64,000 nucleotides of DNA from Methylocystis parvus OBBP (GTDB lineage Bacteria > Pseudomonadota > Alphaproteobacteria > Rhizobiales > Beijerinckiaceae), in assembly GCF_027571405.1 (NCBI RefSeq), contig NZ_CP092968.1, positions 372,001-436,000 of the forward strand, written 5' to 3'. Position numbers and translations under genes: made by a program. Position 1 is the first letter of the stretch. Each line of letters opens with the position of its first letter. Under the pieces are notes generated by a model. That model saw only the letters and a program-made list of their open reading frames with translations, was not told the origin of the DNA and did no database searches. Shown piece after piece: positions 61,526 through 64,000 of this stretch.

Positions 61526-63427
61526 TCAGCGTCCCGTGAAGTTGATTTTCTTCGCCTTCTCTTCGTTCCACCACCAGGTCGAAAGCACGCCGGGGTCGAA
61601 TTTCGGCGCGCGTTCCGGCTTGTCGAAGAGATCCCAATAGGCGAGGCGGTGCACCGGATTGTACCAATGTGGAATCCAGTAGCGCTGCGAGCGCAGGGCG
61701 CGGTCGAGCGCGCGGCAGCAGGCGACCAGCTCCTCGCGGGTCTCCGCCTGTTGCGCCTTGTCGACGAGCGCGTCGACAGCCGGATTCGATACGCCGGCGA
61801 GATTGCGCGCGCCGTTCACATTGGCGGTTTTGGAGCTGAAATAAGCGCGCAGCTCTTCGCCGGGATTCCACGACATCAGCATGACGTCGTGAACGATGTC
61901 GAAGTCGAAATCCTCGAGCCGCTTCTTGTATTGCGCAGCGTCGACGATGCGGATCTTCGCGGTGACGCCGAGCAGTTTCAGGTTCTTGATGAAGGGCTGC
62001 GTGTGGCGTTCGAAGACGTTGGAGTTGTCGAGGAATTCGAATTCCAGCGGCGTTCCGTCCGGCGACAGCAGCACGCCGTCCTTGCGCGTGCAGCCGGCGG
62101 CGGCGAAGAGTTCGGCCGCCTTTTTGAGCAAAGCGCGATCCTGTCCCGAGCCGTCGGAAACCGGCGACATGAAGGGCTCGCCAAAGACTTCCGCCGGCAA
62201 CTTGTCGCGGAAGGGCTCGAGCAGCGCCTTCTCGGCGTCGCTTGGCAGGCCCGTCGCCGCGAGCTCGGAATTTTCGAAATAGGACGAGATCCGCTTATAG
62301 GCGTCATACATCAGATTACGGCTCGTCCACTCGTAATCGAAGGCGTAGCCGATCGCCTCGCGCATGCGGGGGTCGGCGAATTTCTTGCGGCGCGTATTGA
62401 ACATCCAGCCTTGAATGTTCGGGATGCTGTTATTGGGAACCGTCGTGCGCTTCACACGCCCGTCTTTGAAGGCGGGGAAGTCGTAGCCGGTCGACCAGAC
62501 GCGCGCGATGTTTTCCTCGCGCTCCGTGAAAGCGCCCGCTTTGAAAGCCTCGAACGCCACCTGGCTGTCGCCGAAATATTCGAAGCGCACGACGTCGAAA
62601 TTGTTCTGGCCTTTCGCGACGGGCAGGTCCTTCGCCCAATAGTCCGGCACGCGGTTGAAGGCGGTGAAGCGGCCCTGTTCGAATTGGCCGACCTTGTAGG
62701 CGCCCGAGCCCAGCGGCGGCTCCAGCGTCGTCGCTTCGAAATCGCGGTCCTTGTAATAGGCCCTGGAGAAGATCGGCTGGTTCGCGACATTGAGCGGCAG
62801 ATCGCGCGTGCGGCCGGCGGCGAATTTCACGACGAGAACGTCGTCGCCTTCGGCCGTCGCGCTCACCACGTCGCGCAGCATCTGGCTGATGACGGGATGG
62901 CCCTTGTCTTTGAGAATATTCAGCGAAAAGGCCGCGTCCTGCGCCGTGAGCGGCGTCCCGTCGTGGAAGCGCGCTTCCTTTCTCAGCAGGAACGCGTAGG
63001 TCAGCTTGTCGGGCGAAATGCGCACCTTCCTGGCCACAAGCCCATAATAGGCGTCGCGCTCGTCCAGGCTCTGCGTCATCAGCGAGTCGAAGACCAGGGA
63101 CATGCCGGTCGCCGGATTTCCACGCAGCACATAGGCGTTGAAAGTGTCGTAGGTCGGGCTGGCGGGCGACAGCGCCAGCGTTCCGCCCTTCGGCGCGTTC
63201 GGGTTCACATAGCCGAAATATTTGAAGTCTGCGGACTCCGCGAGATCGCCGAAGGTCGAAAGTCCGTGGCTCTCAATCTCGCCGGGAGCGGGCGCGGCTT
63301 CGGCGGCGGAGGTCTTCGGGTTTCCTTTGGCGAAGGCGCGCGGCGGGAAAGCCGCGGCCGCGCCGAGCGCGCCGGCGCGGAGCAATTTGCGGCGGGACAG
63401 CGGGTAGGCGAATGGAAAATCAGCCAA
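61526..63427 (-). CDS. yejA: Oligopeptide-binding protein YejA type
   Basis: A 633-residue periplasmic solute-binding protein (SBP_bac_5). A Tat signal (SRRKLLRAGALGAAAAFPPR) is near the N-terminus, then FKYFGYVNPNAPKGGTLALS, AQDAAFSLNILKDKGHPVIS and the binding-protein core. It captures oligopeptides and delivers them to YejB/E. The gene leads the yejABEF-type operon; the twin-arginine start suggests export in folded form. Confidence 0.94.
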   Translation of the reverse strand: MADFPFAYPLSRRKLLRAGALGAAAAFPPRAFAKGNPKTSAAEAAPAPGEIESHGLSTFGDLAESADFKYFGYVNPNAPKGGTLALSPASPTYDTFNAYVLRGNPATGMSLVFDSLMTQSLDERDAYYGLVARKVRISPDKLTYAFLLRKEARFHDGTPLTAQDAAFSLNILKDKGHPVISQMLRDVVSATAEGDDVLVVKFAAGRTRDLPLNVANQPIFSRAYYKDRDFEATTLEPPLGSGAYKVGQFEQGRFTAFNRVPDYWAKDLPVAKGQNNFDVVRFEYFGDSQVAFEAFKAGAFTEREENIARVWSTGYDFPAFKDGRVKRTTVPNNSIPNIQGWMFNTRRKKFADPRMREAIGYAFDYEWTSRNLMYDAYKRISSYFENSELAATGLPSDAEKALLEPFRDKLPAEVFGEPFMSPVSDGSGQDRALLKKAAELFAAAGCTRKDGVLLSPDGTPLEFEFLDNSNVFERHTQPFIKNLKLLGVTAKIRIVDAAQYKKRLEDFDFDIVHDVMLMSWNPGEELRAYFSSKTANVNGARNLAGVSNPAVDALVDKAQQAETREELVACCRALDRALRSQRYWIPHWYNPVHRLAYWDLFDKPERAPKFDPGVLSTWWWNEEKAKKINFTGR

Positions 63428-63584
63428 ATCGACCTCGGGCAGGGGAGGGAGACGGCGCGTCGCGCGGCCTTTGATTCTACCTGAATTATGTCGGATTTTG
63501 GCGAGGCCGCCAGTGGGTTGTGCGCGAGTCCTTCCGGCCGCCCCCTTTGCGCGAAGCCCCGGCTTCCGCCCGGTCCGGCCGCGC

Positions 63585-64000
63585 TCAGGCGGCGATCGAC
63601 AGGGCGGTCATCTGTTCGGATTGCTCGGGGTCGTAAAGGCGCAGCTTTGCGGCGTCGGCCTTGTTGTACAAAATGGCGGCGTCGTTCAGATCGAGGCGGT
63701 CCAGCGCGGCGTTCGCGTCATCGGCGCTCGTCTTGTCCCATTCCACGAGAAACACCGTATGGTCCGCCTGCGCCGCGAGGAAGCGCGCCTGGGGCGCGTG
63801 AAGGGCGGGCGGGCCGTCAATGACGATGACGTCGAACCATTTGCGCGCCAGCTTCAGCGTGGCGCGAAGCGTCATGCCGCTCATGAGGCCGCCAATTGAG
63901 CTGTGGCGCGTGAGAGTCTGACCGCCATAGGGCAGCAGCGTATAGCCGTCCGCCGCCTGCTCGATGAGAGCGCTTGTGAGATCTTCGCCGCTTTCGAGCA
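63585..64000 (-). CDS. CpsD/BY-kinase-like protein, C-terminal part (cut by window edge)
   Basis: The frame runs open to the window edge on the minus strand: LESGEDLTSALIEQAADGYT, then LLPYGGQTLTR, the second Walker region FDVIVIDGPPAL and ADHTVFLVEWDKT. This is the cytoplasmic ATPase domain of exopolysaccharide chain-length proteins or tyrosine kinases (Wzc/ExoP/CpsD type). It ends without the tyrosine cluster of true BY-kinases, having only LRLYDPEQSEQM. The N-terminal half is outside the window. Confidence 0.78.
   Translation of the reverse strand, partial: LESGEDLTSALIEQAADGYTLLPYGGQTLTRHSSIGGLMSGMTLRATLKLARKWFDVIVIDGPPALHAPQARFLAAQADHTVFLVEWDKTSADDANAALDRLDLNDAAILYNKADAAKLRLYDPEQSEQMTALSIAA

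Noticed and set aside
61460..63484. 674-residue open frame on the plus strand
   Set aside because: Antisense of yejA, with Arg/Val/Glu-rich sequence and no motif. The Tat-signal binding protein on the minus strand explains the region.

Overview
The window looks like chromosome of a GC-rich alphaproteobacterial type II methanotroph (Methylocystis/Methylosinus group, Hyphomicrobiales). The strongest pointer is a complete, solitary pmoC (19788-20561). Its metal-ligand residues fall at D129, H133, H146, N200, H204 and H218, the numbering used for Methylosinus PmoC. Alphaproteobacterial gene orders and families agree (yceD-plsX-fabH-ihfA, glnK-amtB, a DUF992 exported protein, an Omp25/31-type porin).

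Layout. 1-3.7 kb: the N-terminus of a TadG-like pilus protein, tRNA-Thr, rlmB-ispE, tRNA-Gly and a LOG-family gene. 3.8-7.6 kb: an Atm1-type ABC exporter, then a nitric-oxide-type module (truncated haemoglobin plus ferredoxin-NAD(P)H reductase, divergent from an NsrR-like Rrf2 regulator, with an NsrR-box-like palindrome between them). 7.7-17.5 kb: housekeeping and envelope genes (rnd, YbjQ, TPR, peroxiredoxin, a 1133-residue AsmA-like protein), an AbrB/Doc toxin-antitoxin pair and tyrS. 17.5-22.4 kb: an accessory stretch with an ABM-domain protein, a GlxA-type regulator, orphan pmoC, an AT-rich membrane gene and a GNAT gene. It carries two decayed copies of the tyrS 5' end. 22.4-26.9 kb: an AlgI/AlgJ-like O-acetylation pair, an EcsC protein and a DUF992 protein. 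26.9-38.2 kb: core metabolism (SDR, purF, cvpA, radA, ihfA, fabH, plsX, yceD, bamE, a lytic transglycosylase, argC). 38.3-46.2 kb: a GT61 glycosyltransferase, a small membrane protein coupled to a flavodoxin-like protein, a porin, a POT transporter, a cupin, a His-rich exported protein and rplM-rpsI. 46.4-50.6 kb: a four-gene operon (DUF5132-like, HMA_2-like, P1B-type ATPase, EcsC). 50.7-57.2 kb: amtB-glnK behind a sigma-54 promoter, a TadD-like lipoprotein, the leucyl aminopeptidase-NlpC/P60-MaoC run, and a divergent nucleoside phosphorylase. 57.3-63.4 kb: a Yej oligopeptide ABC operon with an extra coupled small ORF. The right edge cuts a CpsD/BY-kinase-like gene.

The most interesting parts are the P-type ATPase operon with its unusual membrane metal site and Fur-box-like upstream site, the orphan pmoC island bounded by tyrS fragments, the split haemoglobin/reductase module with its operator, and the small ORF inside the yej operon. 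No CRISPR array, rRNA gene, prophage or intact insertion sequence was seen.
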